64,000 nt of DNA from Marasmius tenuissimus (lineage: Eukaryota > Basidiomycota > Agaricomycetes > Agaricales > Marasmiaceae). The stretch is from assembly GCA_029532415.1 (NCBI GenBank), contig JAQOTA010000046.1, forward strand, positions 1,612,001 through 1,676,000. The letters are read 5' to 3'. Both the position numbers and the translations under genes were made by a program. Positions 46,708-58,922 of the stretch are shown here, in pieces. The stretch's first letter is position 1, and each line of letters begins with the position of its first letter. The notes beneath the pieces were generated by a model that saw only the letters and a list, made by a program, of their open reading frames with translations, was not told where the DNA came from and ran no database searches.

Positions 46708-46895
46708 AGGAATGGGTAGAGGTAGAGATTTTCGATAAGGGTGGTTGACGGAAAGTCCTCTCGAGAGTTGACATGTTGAAGGGATATTGTGGGCCCACCT
46801 CGAGAGAGAGAGACGAGTCGTCCAAGTTTATACCACAACGTTAACACCGTTTGGCAGACCTCGTGCCAGCTCGTGGGCATGACCCGTACTTAGAG

Positions 46896-47819
46896 CATAT
46901 ATTACGGTTGCCGAGCAGGCTCAGGCCGACCTGGTCGACCAAAGAGCCAGGCAAGGGAGCCAAATAGAGATTCGCCACGAGTATAGGGTTCAGAAGTATG
47001 CTGCCGTAATCGACACCATTTTTATTGCGAGACCCCTGGGCTGTACGCTGGGTCTCTGGCGGTATGTTATCCTCTGTTCAGCCACTTTTACTGATTTTGA
47101 GGTGTGTCAAAGTGTTCTGGCCCACCTCTGGAATGTTTTGCTACCATAATCCGCTTTCTATGGGAGTCAACCGGCCTCAACGTGGAACTAAGTCAAATTA
47201 ACTCAAGCTCACATTTTCCAATATCCGGCAACCGTCAGGAAGCAAAACCATCTATTCCTCTGGGCTTTTGCCCAACAACCGAATGCGGCAAAATAAGTGT
47301 GTATCCCGACGGCCTGAAACGTGAAACGCATCATAGCGCGCCCGTCGCACAGCAGAAACTCACCGTTTTTCTTGATTTTCCAGCGGACTTCAACCTATCT
47401 TAGCAGTGTAGGATTCTTGATCTCGTACTGCCGGAGGATCACTAAGGTCGTGGAGAGCTTCCCGACGAAAATTTTTTACCTTATCAATTTACCTTTCCTG
47501 TAGCACGTTGACTCCGATGAAATGCCAGACCTTCCTGATTCGGACTTGTCATTCTTCGTATGATTTCTTCACGTTTTTCCAACGAATTTTGGGCTAATTT
47601 TACCTGTCTGAACTTGCCTTGTCCTCGCCAGAGGGATATTGAAGTTTCCCGCTGGTTTGGGGTGTCTGTCTGGCACCATTCCTTCCCCCCAGAACATCTC
47701 CCCTGATCGGAAGTTTCGTCAATTAACCTTCCCAAGATTGACTATCAGCAGATTACTATAGCCTGGGACGGCCTCTAGCCTGAGGTCGGCCTGAGCCTGC
47801 TCGGCAACCGTAATATATG
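46896..47819. mobile_element. 924-bp non-autonomous TIR element (MITE-like)
   Basis: Bounded by perfect 37-bp inverted repeats, 46896-46932 and 47783-47819, both beginning CATATATTACGGTTGCCG at the outer edge. The interior (850 bp) has no long reading frame or transposase motif. The outer bases read GCATATA|TTACGG and CCGTAA|TATATG, so the true tips and target-site duplication (TA or ATAT-like) are ambiguous. It lies just upstream of the P450 pseudogene. Confidence 0.8.
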
Positions 47820-48436
47820 TACATATTGCTCCCAGGGAGATGGCAACGAAATCAAAGCTCTGCAGTAATCTGCAGCTCGGAAAACTTGTCCGAGACACGG
47901 TCCACGTTATGGCATTTGGTTGTTTTCTCCCTGTCAGCGATGTCATCGAGAGTGGGACGACGGAGGTTGCATAACCATAAAAACATCGACCCTTGTATCC
48001 AATCAGACACCCGTACGATTTGCATAAGTACCCTATAAGACTACAAAGCTCAGCTGGTTCTGAACCCAGGGAGAAAGTGGGAGCCATACCGTCTTGACTC
48101 TTCAGAGAGCTGAAATTCACCAACTGCATGGCAAACTGAATGTAACGTGAGCGAGAAAATGATATTGGATCTTGGTCAAGACAATCAGTATCAGCATAAC
48201 GTCACTGTGTCGCTGAGAAGTGAGACTGTGAGAGTGTGTAATGATGTAATCAGAACATTGGTTGCCGAGCGGAGTCCCGAATTGAAATACCGATGGACAT
48301 GATGGATTGCGATCACGCTTAGACTTCTGACTCGTTTCAACCTCATAATTCTTTCTGTACGTTTCCTTCTGTCATCAATTGCGAGCCTTCTATTCACTGC
48401 TTGTAGCTTTGAAATCCAAATCCAGAATAGCGCCCG
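47820..48436. other. Spacer upstream of the MYND gene
   Basis: A 136-codon minus-strand frame (48129-47719) runs into the TIR element; it has no motif and is not supported as a gene. Nothing else seen. Confidence 0.35.
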
Positions 48437-50367
48437 ATGGAAGGAGACTCGGACGAAGCCCCACCAATCGTCTGGGAGTTCAACTCCAAATGTCTCCGAC
48501 GTTTTCCTAACAGCAGCAATGCTCTCACCGCACTGCGAAAACTGGGTAAACCTCCCTCGTCGTTCGACATATCACACCCGAGCAAGGACAATCTCCTCGC
48601 ATTGAGTGCGTTGGTTGCGTTAGGAATGCGGGTTGATCGCCGTCACGCAGCAGGATCTATGGTTCAAAATATCCAATTATTAAAAAGGAACTGGACAGCG
48701 ACAATTGATAGATGGATGCGATTTCTTTTGGATCAAGTGTTGCTACACGATGAAGGTCGCGGTCCTAGTACCCCCGATGGCGTCGATTACTTTGACATCT
48801 CGGCTGGGTGCGCGAATTTACTGCTTTCGTACCCCAATCATCTGCCGGGTTCCGATGTCGAAATGGAGTTCTCTGAACTTTTCTCGAGTTCTCCGTATAT
48901 TCCTACTTCCGTCGCGCGTATCTGGCTGAGGACAGTCAAGGCACGGCATTACTCGTACAAGATGTGGTCTCAACATGTTAATCTCGGGTCCAACGCCAAG
49001 GGTTTCCACCATGCTTTGCAGACTATCCATTCTCGACGTGATGAAGACGTTGTTTCGGTTTGCATGAACTTCATTCGGCAGGATATGGAGAAGACACAAG
49101 CTTCCCGGCAGCTTAGTCTCTTTCATATGGCCGACGTGCTACAAGTTTTTGCAGCAATGTCGGTCATCCATTCTCCCAAGGGGCCTTTCTATGATCTATT
49201 CTTAAATAGAGGCATCATACAACTCCTCCACGACTACTTGCGCACGCTGTACAAAAAAGCTAAGCACTTCCAGCCGTTAACAGACCAGTTCCTCGCAGCT
49301 CAGTCCCTTATTGAGCTTGTCTTGCGCAGATTCCTGAGCCCTTTCATAGTCGGTCCAATACCGATACTGGAAGCGGCGATAGGAAGTGGATGTGGTCTTC
49401 TCATTCACAGAATCTTCAACTTCTTGTCTCGCGACTCGGACAGAGCTGTGGGCGACAAACCAGCCCGCGATCCGGGCATGAAGCTCATGGCCATGATCTC
49501 AACGCATATCATTTACCCGTCGATTCTTCATGAAGTCCTACGTCACATCCCGACCATCTCCAGGCTTGAGCGAGAGGGAAAGCTCCAGTCAAAAATGTTC
49601 ACGCCCTTCTTGGCCGAGTGGAAGAGAATTGTGAAGAAGGCAATATATCTAAAGGAAGTGAGGCGTGGAGCAAAAGAGAGGCCATTATACTTGGTGTGCG
49701 ATAATCCACAGGTGAGTTTTGTTCCGCCTCACAGATCGAGAAAAAGCACGTCTCATACTATAGCTCTTAGTGCGAAAGAATTGGGCCCGCAGAACACGGT
49801 GTTCGCGCACCACGTTATCTGCGTTGCTCCCAATGTTTGACAGCAGTCTATTGCTCGAGAATTTGTGGTATATTGGATTGGAAACACGGCCATAGGCAAC
49901 AGTGTATGTCTGATTATGCGAAATGGAACGTTACTAGTACGTTCATCTCCCCGAACCGATCCCCCTGGCTCGTGGCTTACAAACTTCTTCGGTCTACGTA
50001 CACTCCAGCGCATTACGATTGGCAGTTCTTTCGTGAAATTCTTCACCATTATTGCATGGACAACCGAGATGCCATCTTTGCCATCATCAAGGACCTTTTC
50101 TTCAAAAGGTTCTCGAATCTTTCGGGCGTCGCCGTCGTTGTTGACTTTCATCGCACAGGCTCCGATGTTCTTTCCGCGAGCCCCATCGCTATTACTGAGA
50201 TCGAAAAACTCAGACAGGAAGGCCCTCGTCTAGAAAAGATTATTGAGGCCGTGTGTGAAGATGCCGATGGCAAATCGATTCTGGTATTGGGTATTTTTCC
50301 TGTAGGAGAAACCACGTGGGAGATCTCTTATCTGATGAATACGCATCAGCTTTTGGGCTTGACATGA
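48437..50367 (+). CDS. MYND zinc-finger protein
   Basis: Two exons, 48437-49711 and 49771-50367 (623 aa). The first ~420 residues are alpha-helical-looking with no named domain; the intron falls inside the zinc finger. The MYND finger is at residues about 422-470: VCDNPQC, then LRCSQC, VYCSRIC, DWKHGHRQQC, matching C..C-C..C-YC...C-H...C. The first knuckle is Cx4C where most MYND fingers have Cx2C. MYND fingers bind proline-rich protein partners. A further ~150 residues follow. Large Agaricomycete families of such proteins exist; their role is unknown. The 3' end faces the minus-strand F-box gene. Confidence 0.85.
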
Positions 50368-50664
50368 CGGACGGATCAGGACATCAGCTCTGATGGGTGA
50401 GGAGAGGAAGCGGTGGGTAGTAGCATAATACAAGGGCCTCGTCATCCAGTTCGACATGTATTCGAACTCTTTGGGGTATCAGATGATTGAACGTCGATGA
50501 CATAGGACTTTTGGAACCTGTTACAAAATCAAGTACTGCCGTGTATATTTCAGTCAGATATCAAAATTTGTTACATAGTTATCTGCATGTAAGTGGTCAC
50601 GGTGGGGTCCACGCTCCTCGAAGCACCGTTCACGGCAATAAATAGAGAATGATTTCGCAAATGC

Positions 50665-52389
50665 TCAATTGCTGGGCCCGATTCTTTCCACGACGACATT
50701 TACCCCCTGCTGCTTTAGCGTGTTGATCCTTTCCACTAAGGGGGGCGAGGGCGTGAAAGCCTCCGCATCTCTCCTTGTAAGACAGAAATCCTTTAACGGA
50801 GAACTCGTCTCAAGTCGGCGGGACACCAAGTTGAGTATATTTTCCGTAATTTTGTCGTTCAAGGTGATGTCCGAGAAGCTTAGGGAGAGAGACTCCAGCT
50901 TCGGAAGTAGCGCGGGGCTGCCCAACATTCCGAGTTTCGAGAGCAATGACCACAAGAGATCGTCAACGGGTGTGAGGTCTTGGGGAATACTGCTACGGAA
51001 GATTGGAAGTCCAACGGGTCTCTTCTCTCCAAAGAATAGTTCTAGATGACGAAGATGCGGTAGAGATTGTAGAAGTCCAATTATATGGTCTCGGATGGCA
51101 GAACCAGGAAGTTGCCTGCCTTCGAGAACCTGAGTGATTTCGATGCGTCTCAACGATGACGAACACTTTTCCAGCAAGTGAGTGAGATGGAGAGGCCATT
51201 CATGATGGAACTCGATACTGAAATTGGTGAGTGATTGGATGCTGAGCGAGAGGAAAAGACGTGAGAGGATAACGTTCTCGTCGGGGCTCGGGCGAAGGGG
51301 GTTTGGGAGGTCACAGTAGTTAGTGTCAATGGAGAGAATGCGTAGGGAAGGCAACACTATTGCTTGAGGTTGCCAAATATTCGTCATTTCTCTGTCATTT
51401 GGAGAAACTATCTTCAAGGAGACCAGCTTTGCACATGAAGGCAGAACACGGAAGAATGGCTCGGCTTCTATTCGTCCAGATATGAAGAGCAGGGAAAGGG
51501 ACGTGAGTTGGTGGTAGGGAATGGAGTCGGTGGAATGTAAGCAATAGATGGAAGCCTCGGTGAGCTTTGGTGCGGCTCTGATGGCATCCCAGTACCACCT
51601 GGGACGGTTGGTCTCGTCTAGTTGTTCCAAACCGTTATTTCCGTAATCCTCCTCGTAGAGCGATGTCAGGTTCGGGAAGGACAGTCCAGAGGGAGCCTCG
51701 GTAAAGTTGTAGTTGTTGACTCTCACAATAAGGTGGGTACATCGGAATAGATTTGGGGCTAAAATAGCCCACGCATCTCGGCTTTGTTGAGTTGGTAGTG
51801 GTAGTATTTCATTGGAGGTGGACCATCGGTCGTATCTCTCTACACGTATCGTGAGTGGGTAGCTTTTGGCTTTTTCGAGATACGCAGCGAGAGGAGCATC
51901 GATATTGTGCGACAGGTTGTTCAATTCGATACTGAGGGAGGACCATAGTCTAGGACAGCTTCGAGCGATCCCTCGCCAGCGGGAACACACTTGAGAGATG
52001 ATGACGGGGGGCATTGTAACTGGCTGCGTGTATCGATAGTCGACTTTGAAAGAATAGTTATGGAGAGAGGTGCAGAAGATGGAGAAAATGAGTTCCCAAA
52101 GCCCGACTGGTAGCCGCCACTTGGTGGAAACGACGGATTGACATTTTTTAATATTAGACTTGAGTGTGCTTTTTCCTGCCTCCAATCTCTTCAGCTTGTC
52201 TTGGAGGATCGTAATGTCTTCTTTGTGTCGCTTGAGCTGTTCCTCCTCCTCCCCCAGGACCTTCTTCAAGTCCGACAATTCTTCATCTGTGGGGCTGTAG
52301 TCCGAGCGCAAGAACTTCGAATATGTAAATTCAAAGGGACGTGGGCTTGGTAGCTCGGTCTGGCATTTTTCGCAAAGAATACGTTGCAT
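50665..52389 (-). CDS. F-box-like protein with N-terminal coiled coil
   Basis: Single-exon gene of 574 codons. It begins MQRILCEKCQTELPSPRP (a CxxC pair), followed by an acidic and lysine-rich coiled-coil region (residues about 35-80, LKKVLGEEEEQLKRHKEDI). Then comes the F-box-like region LPVGLWELIFSIFC with ISQVCSRWRGIARSCPRLWSSLSIEL, and irregular leucine-rich repeats to the end. This order (short N-terminal coil, F-box, LRR-like body) is common in Agaricomycete F-box families thought to act as SCF ubiquitin ligase adaptors; the target is unknown. Frame is intact. Confidence 0.88.
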   Translation of the reverse strand: MQRILCEKCQTELPSPRPFEFTYSKFLRSDYSPTDEELSDLKKVLGEEEEQLKRHKEDITILQDKLKRLEAGKSTLKSNIKKCQSVVSTKWRLPVGLWELIFSIFCTSLHNYSFKVDYRYTQPVTMPPVIISQVCSRWRGIARSCPRLWSSLSIELNNLSHNIDAPLAAYLEKAKSYPLTIRVERYDRWSTSNEILPLPTQQSRDAWAILAPNLFRCTHLIVRVNNYNFTEAPSGLSFPNLTSLYEEDYGNNGLEQLDETNRPRWYWDAIRAAPKLTEASIYCLHSTDSIPYHQLTSLSLLFISGRIEAEPFFRVLPSCAKLVSLKIVSPNDREMTNIWQPQAIVLPSLRILSIDTNYCDLPNPLRPSPDENVILSRLFLSLSIQSLTNFSIEFHHEWPLHLTHLLEKCSSSLRRIEITQVLEGRQLPGSAIRDHIIGLLQSLPHLRHLELFFGEKRPVGLPIFRSSIPQDLTPVDDLLWSLLSKLGMLGSPALLPKLESLSLSFSDITLNDKITENILNLVSRRLETSSPLKDFCLTRRDAEAFTPSPPLVERINTLKQQGVNVVVERIGPSN

Positions 52390-52806
52390 CGTGGTGATGG
52401 GTCGAAGCTGAGTGGCAGCTGATGAGCAAGGAAAGAGATGGAGAGTAAGGATGCTGTCGCGAGAAGTGATGGGATCGATGTCGACTTAGTGAACACGTAC
52501 TGTGATCTATTATTTTGCTTGCCAATAGCTATCGCCCCAAGCAGATGAAAGGACCAAAACTAGCGGGTGTTTGAGAGCGGTAATGATAGTGCTTGATAGG
52601 AATCCGAAATGACGGTCACCTCCCAAGGTCAGTGAGCGTGAGACTGAGTGTCCGGCCCGACCTTTCTTCAGCGTTCATCAAGTCAAAACCGAGTACGAAG
52701 TCATCTACATACTTCAAACTTTTACAACATGTATACGGATTACAGGACTATTAGGCTAACGAAAGTCATTTACATCAATACTAATCCCAGATCACTGTAC
52801 AACTCA
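52390..52806. other. Spacer between F-box gene and P450 relic
   Basis: Upstream region of the F-box gene. No further gene seen. Confidence 0.35.
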
Positions 52807-53075
52807 TGTGCAGCTGCCTCCATATTCAGTTTGTCATGAATCGCAGACCTTGATTTGATACTGAACTTGAAAGGCGCTGGACGGCTAGGAGCACAAGCGT
52901 TCAATGTCAATCAAGAACAAGGAGGACACTCAGGCCACGCAAGAAACGCTTACTTCTGAATGTTGTTGATATACTCCCCGGTCGGTTCGATAATCACCTC
53001 TCAGGGTTAAAAGTGTATGGATCAGGATATATCTCGGATCTCCTCGTTGTGGAGGATTGCCCTACCGGGGGCGAA
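52807..53075 (-). pseudogene. P450 3' relic with the heme-binding exon deleted
   Basis: Reading the minus strand: RAILHNEEIRDIS..., with stops, then TFNPER, immediately IIEPTGEYINNIQK, an intron-like gap, and RPAPFKFSIKSRSAIHDKLNMEA. These align with the C-terminal parts of the P450 at 44371-46707 ([57 protein letters not shown]). The segment that would hold the FGxGRRxCxG heme loop is missing between PER and IIEP. A short, dead fragment of a related gene. Confidence 0.78.
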
Positions 53076-53127
53076 AAGGGTAAGTAATTCGTGAAGAACG
53101 AATACGCAGTGCTCACCAGCATTCGTC

Positions 53128-54017
53128 ATGATGATTGAAAGTTCATACCCACCGTACGTCCATACCCACCGTACGTCCATGATCACCTACTTTCCCACGG
53201 TCGCCGACGACGAAGAAAGCGACGTAGAAAGCGTAAAAGGCCCTCGTCGACATCGGGAGAAGGAGAAGGAGAGTGTGGGAGGACTCACAACCGCTCTGAT
53301 GCACGAAGATGACCCCTCCAGCGAACTTCTCGTGGAGAACGGGCGCAAGGCATCATACTGCGAGCTCGACTAGAAATTCCTCACCTCACCTCTACCCCTT
53401 GCTACTACCTAATCCAAACACCCACAACGCTCAATCGTCCCTCTCACGTCGCACTACCACTTACGGAATAAAATCTACTATAGACTACACTCGCCCTCCT
53501 CCTGAAGCGGCCTTACGCTGACGTATCTCTGCCAGTAACCTCGGTGGTTCTGCACGATTGGTATCTCAATGTGTCAACGACGACCCTTTCCCTCGTTGAA
53601 AGCTCTGCCAGTAAAGCTCTTCCGGCTGGCCCTCACCGTAGCTGCTCCCAGTTGTCGTCTCGCAGAGAATCATTGCTGCAGCACCGTCGCCTGAATATGT
53701 CTCAGGAAACAATAAACGAAACTGACTCAGCTCCCACACGACCTGGCGGTGCACTCCCATGCTGCTCACCTTAGGCATCACTTGTGACACGTGCGGAAGG
53801 CCTAATTGGGGGGGTTCTTTGTACGTGGGAAAGGGGCCTAAGAGGCCTTCGCACGGACCGATACATGCGATGCCGTCACATCACTGTTGCCTCTCACCAC
53901 CACCGTCGACGCGTTCGACGCGCACCATCCAGCAAAATCCATCCGTTCCTTCTCGTATCTATACCATACGTCTCTCATATAATACAATAACTCCTTTAAT
54001 ACTCCTTCGTCTCCTCC
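53128..54017. other. Region upstream of the KDZ gene
   Basis: Holds a 17-bp tandem duplication (listed separately) and an 81-codon plus-strand frame (53128-53373) whose acidic, lysine-rich translation has no recognised domain. The 5' part of the KDZ element probably lies within 53.8-54.0 kb, but I could not find terminal repeats. Confidence 0.35.
53144..53177. repeat. 17-bp tandem duplication
   Basis: Two exact copies of CATACCCACCGTACGTC in tandem. Confidence 0.8.
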
Positions 54018-57000
54018 ATGGCCAATTCGAGTGTCCCCACAATGGGTAATGCGAAGCGTGCAATCCTCGGTCGATCTGTCCCGAGCCCGCAAAAAAAACG
54101 AAAGAAGAGTAATAAAGAGGTATACTCCTTCGACGTTCAAGCCCTACGCAAGAAGAATATGATGGCGCAACTCGAGAGCTTGCGCAATCGCTCAAAAGCC
54201 GTCGCGAAACCGGACCACGACGTGTCTCAAGGACCATCGAGCGACCAACCCGACCCGAAAGCAGATACGGACGTTCCCACTGAATTTCATGACGAAGAGG
54301 GCATGCTACAGGCCCTCGACGACGACATGGATCTGTCGGCTAGCTCACCAGCACCAATCGAGGATCCATTCGAGGATCCACTACCTCCTTCGACTGCAGC
54401 TTCACCGCCCAAGCGACCACGGAAGGATGTCGCCGAGCGGTGGCAGGAACTCCTACCAACGCTGGTTGAACCTCTCCTCGCATTCAGGGATAGGACAGTA
54501 GGGAGGTATTCGGGGGAATTCGACAGCCCCGGCCCTTGCACCACCGGTTGCTGCATTATTTTGGAGGCGGAAATACAGATTATTACATTCGATTGTGCGT
54601 CTTACCTTCTGTTTTATCTCTTGTGATACTAACCTTTCAACCTTTAGATCACCGCGTCAGGACCTTTCGCCATTGTCAATGCCAAAACCTTCCCCAGGTG
54701 CTTGTCGCACACGGGTTGTTTCCGACATCTCCTTCGCAGCCTCGGATGGCAATTTCTATCGCCCTTCTTGATTTCTATCAAACCCTATGCCAATTCTCAT
54801 CGGATGCGGTAACGGCGCTTGCGGGTGGTTTGGCTATGGTCTATAGGCGTCGTGGTTTCCGCCTTTACAGCCCAACTGTATGCTTCTTCCTATTTCCCTG
54901 CACTTCCAACGCTCATAGATCGTTTTCAGGGTGAGGCTTTACAAGATCCTATTCGTAGGGCTCTCGGCCACTCCCTCCAGTGGTACGATGCACTGGTTGT
55001 AGCAGTCGAAAGTCACGTCACCAAGAAGGTTAACACCTTAAAGCAGATGCTGCCGAAGCTTCCTGATACAATCACATCCCTCCCGTCACCCTTATCCCGT
55101 TCTAACGCCTTCAATATTGTGTCTTCGTCAAGAGCCACACTTGATCCCCCATCGGTTACTCTTCCCTCGTCAACCATCACTACCTCAGGTACGACATCAA
55201 GTACCACTGCCTCGAGTTCTACGTCAAGTGCTAGTACCTCGAGCTCTACCTCGAGTGTTGATGTATCGGCACCCTCTACGTCTCAGACACAACCCGCCAC
55301 CCACTCTCCTTCCACCACCACTGCATTACCACCATCCCAACCCGACGAACCCGTTGGGTTGCAAGCAGGAGCCTGTCACCCTTATCTTCAGCGATTATGC
55401 CCCGCTTGCTTCGGGGGGACTGAGTTTGGTCGGACGTTTCAGCAGTATGTTTTTCTTTTCTTCCCTCCGTTGTGCATACATGCTCACTGTCACTGTGTTT
55501 TAGAGGAGGAGATATCCATGTTGCTCTCGATGGCAACTTTCACCATCGGCACCTCAAGTCTGGTGGTGACGGCAAGCCCTTCCATTCCTCGGTCCGGTTT
55601 CTGTCGAAGGAATTCGTCAAGTCGGTCGGTGAACGCCTTGTGGATGCAAGGGGACGACCTCCGAAACCTCGTGAGGTCGTTGTGCCCGATGACATCGTAG
55701 ACTCAGATAGAGATGCATACAAAGCAGCAAAGGGGGACTCCCAGAAAAAGCCGAACGACATATTCGACGAAAATGGGCTAATGGCACTTGTCTGTAGGCA
55801 TGACATCCCCCTCTTCGTAACTTCCATCGACACACCCGGAGAGCAACAGAAGGATGCCGTCGCCTTGTTAGAAGCTCTCTTCCAAATGTTGCCACTGTTG
55901 GCCACCGTCGTTGGTCTCTACGATATCGCATGTGTTCTTGATCGAAGTATTCGCATGGCAAGTTCTTTCCTCATCTTTGATTCTACCTGTTCCTAACCTT
56001 TATTTTCAGTATGACTTTTTCCCTGAGGGCGTTGCGTCACGACTACAGCTCGCTACTGCCCTACTACATGCCTATGGTCATCAATGGCATTGCCAACTTC
56101 ATTACAACCCAAGGATGCGCCCAGGGCTCGGTATCACTGACGGCGAGGGAACTGAACGCCTGTGGTCTCGACTTCGAAAGTTGATAGGGCTTGAACGGCG
56201 CGCATCGGTTAGTATCCTATCTTTATTTTATCTTGTTCGGAACACCCACACAGTTCAATAGCGGGCCGTTCGTTTATGGATGTTGGACCGGCAATGTGAT
56301 GCAATAGCTAGGGATATCCGAGAGGACTTGGGCAGCTGGCTGAGGCGCAAGATCCACAAGAACGTTCAGAAAAAAGAGGCGGAAGCAGTTCGGACCCTCC
56401 GTAAGCTATCTATATCCGTCGAAGAGCTTCGCGAGCATTGGGAAGCACAGCGAGCAGCGCAGTCGACATCACCCTCTCGTGAGTAATATTCTGTGGGCAT
56501 ACGGTTTGTTTACTCATATTCTACTCTTCAAAGTTGCGCCAGCCCGTCTCAAGAAGGTATTGGCGAAAGTTCTCCAGCTTCAAGCTCAGATTGACGCCCT
56601 CGAGGAGGAAATTGCGGAGGCCAAAGCCGCTATTCGGACGATGGATTTCCCACCGGCCGATGCCACGTTCATTTTACGGAATCTCGAGGCGACCCACTGC
56701 AAACTCAAGTCGGAAGCTGAGGCATTGTATTCGTCACTCAATATCACCGACGAATACCCCGAGCTTCAGAACTTACCCCTCGAATACCTCCACAAGCTTA
56801 TCCTTGCACGGGATCTCAAGCTTACAATCAGGAAGAAGGCTATAGGGAGCTTCTTCGAGTGGGACAAACTGGACATGGCCGTCGGTGGTATGCACGAGGC
56901 ATTAGGTGGGCAGACATGATAGTTGTGTACCCTGGCCAGTGACTAATCTTGCAGCGTAGGTACCAAGGCGCACCAGGTTACCCGGGAGGCTATTGCAAGA

Positions 57001-58737
57001 CGCAAAACCGCATTCGAAAACTTGATACGGAAGTTCAATCAATATGTTACAGAGCTTGAGGAAGAACACGAACCAGATTATCGAGTACCAGTACCGAAGA
57101 AGCTCCCGACGCAGCTCGCAACTCTCCGTGATATGGAGACATCTCACCTCTGGGAGGATGTTTGGATCTGTGAGAACACGGTCCCACCGAAATGGCTCGT
57201 CGACGAAGATGTGCGAAAAGGTATCAGAGCTGTACTGGCACTTGATCATTGTGCCGAGGAGAGGGTGCGCCTACAGACGGAGGCAGAGAACATCTGTCAC
57301 TGGTTTCGGGACGAGCTCCAGGTGTTGAGGTTCATGTCTCAGAATCAACACTGTATGTGGCTCGGACTTCTTTCCTTTCGTTTCTTCTGACACATTCCCA
57401 GTCATCAAGTACCACACCATCCTTCGGCTGATGCTTGAGGACCACCTGTCGCTCGTTGATAGTTGGTCGAACCCATTCATACCTGTCGCCGTGTTCCGCG
57501 ATCAGGTGAGACTGGTCGACCAATGGCTTGCCTCACCCTCAGCAACATATGAAACACCCACGCCTCAGGCCCAAGTCAGTACTCCGACGGCTTCTTCTAC
57601 TCCGAGCATCGATGGCGGCAGCACACGTTTGCCTCAGTCCCCGGCAAGCCCTCCATCTATGACTTCTCGCGACTTTGTTGATCCCGGTGTCAGTCCCACA
57701 CGTAGAGCTGCTGTCGGACCGGAGGGCTCATTCTGTAATGATATGAAATCCGACAAGAAAGACGAGGAGGAGGAGGAGGATGACGAAGTAGAGATTGTTG
57801 GCGAGCGTATAGCGCTTCAAGACGTCATTGACGACAGCACGAGTCTCGATGATGCAGAGGATGTGCTTCGTCTTGTTTGGGAGATCCCGGTAGGTTCATA
57901 ATTTTCTCCGCGCGTCATCGGTGCTGATTGCTATCATTGGCCTAGGAAACTCTCAGAACAGACGCAACATTATGGGCTGGGGTGAAACGGTACCCTTTCA
58001 TTGGTCAATGCGGGGCTTGGAGTTCGCCTCGATCCATTTGGTCGACTTCACGCCTTGAGTATACATTTGGCACCGTACAACTTGCACGTATCGACCACTC
58101 AGACCGTTGGCTAGATGATGAGCTCGTGAACGGTTGCGCAGTTCTCCTTCAACAGGCATTCCAAACCCAAGATTTTGAATGCGCAATCCTCTCATCGCAT
58201 GTAATCCCCCAGCTCCTTCGAAACACCGACTCGTCAGTCGATGCCGCTTGGCGATACAACCGTGGGACGCAATACTGGAAGAAACCAGTCTGGATCTTAC
58301 CTATTCACGACCAGGCAGCACACCATTGGGCGTTGGCTGTGGTCAGGGTGGACGCCGAGGAGATCCACCTGTTTGACAGCTTTGGTCAACGTTCACTTCT
58401 CTCGGAGTGGCTACCCGTGAGAACTTTCAGCTTGTAGCCTTTGCGGTACTGACGGTTTGCTACCAATTAGGATATTCAACGGGTAGTTTGTCGACTGACC
58501 ACACTGGCGAAGGATCAGGGACTTCCAGTCTCCTCGTCACTCCTCGTCTTGTCGAGTTGGGTTGCAAAGCCACTTCACATTGGCTGTTTACAAAACAACG
58601 CGCATGACTGTGGGGTGTGGGTACTTTGGGTCATTGCGACCCTCGTGCGCGGGTATGACTTCTCTCCTATCACTGAAGACGATATCCCTCGTTTCCGGAA
58701 ATTCATGGCTCGACTTATACGTACTATTCCTCTGTAA
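54018..58737 (+). CDS. CxC1-KDZ transposase fused to a Ulp1-type (C48) cysteine protease
   Basis: Eleven exons: 54018-54594, 54648-54877, 54930-55444, 55504-55957, 56010-56207, 56262-56478, 56534-56905, 56960-57352, 57402-57889, 57946-58416, 58471-58737. They sum to 4182 nt, one uninterrupted frame of 1393 aa. Domain order: basic Ser/Pro-rich N terminus; CxC1-type cysteine cluster (TFRHCQCQNLPQVLVAHGLFPTSP); Ser/Thr linker; second Cys pair LCPACFGG; KDZ catalytic core with ALDGNFHHRH, GLYDIACVLDR and DGEGTERLWSRL supplying the candidate acidic triad; long coiled-coil region; acidic Glu/Asp stretch; C-terminal Ulp1-like protease with HHWALAVV (His), LFDSF (Asp), QNNAHDCGVWV (Gln and Cys). Intron 4 has a GC donor. 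Expected to move its own DNA element; the protease would cut SUMO-like conjugates. No lesions seen, so it may be active. Confidence 0.9.
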
Positions 58738-58922
58738 CAGTAGTCCTCATTTGACATGAATAAAGCCACGCATTGTGCGCAAAATCATCCATGTGGCTGC
58801 TTTGACCAGCGAATGAGGGAGAATCGAGAAAACCTGGCAACATTTTTTACTTATGGTTACACTGACAACGGTTGGTAACAACTACAGGTAGGTACAGAGG
58901 CTATACAGCGACAAGAAAGAGT

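Noticed and set aside
47719..48129. 136-codon minus-strand frame
   Set aside because: It runs into the inverted terminal repeat of the TIR element and has no motif.
53759..54017. Search for KDZ terminal inverted repeats at 53.8-54.0 kb and after 58.7 kb
   Set aside because: No matching inverted pair found by eye; the element may extend past 64 kb.
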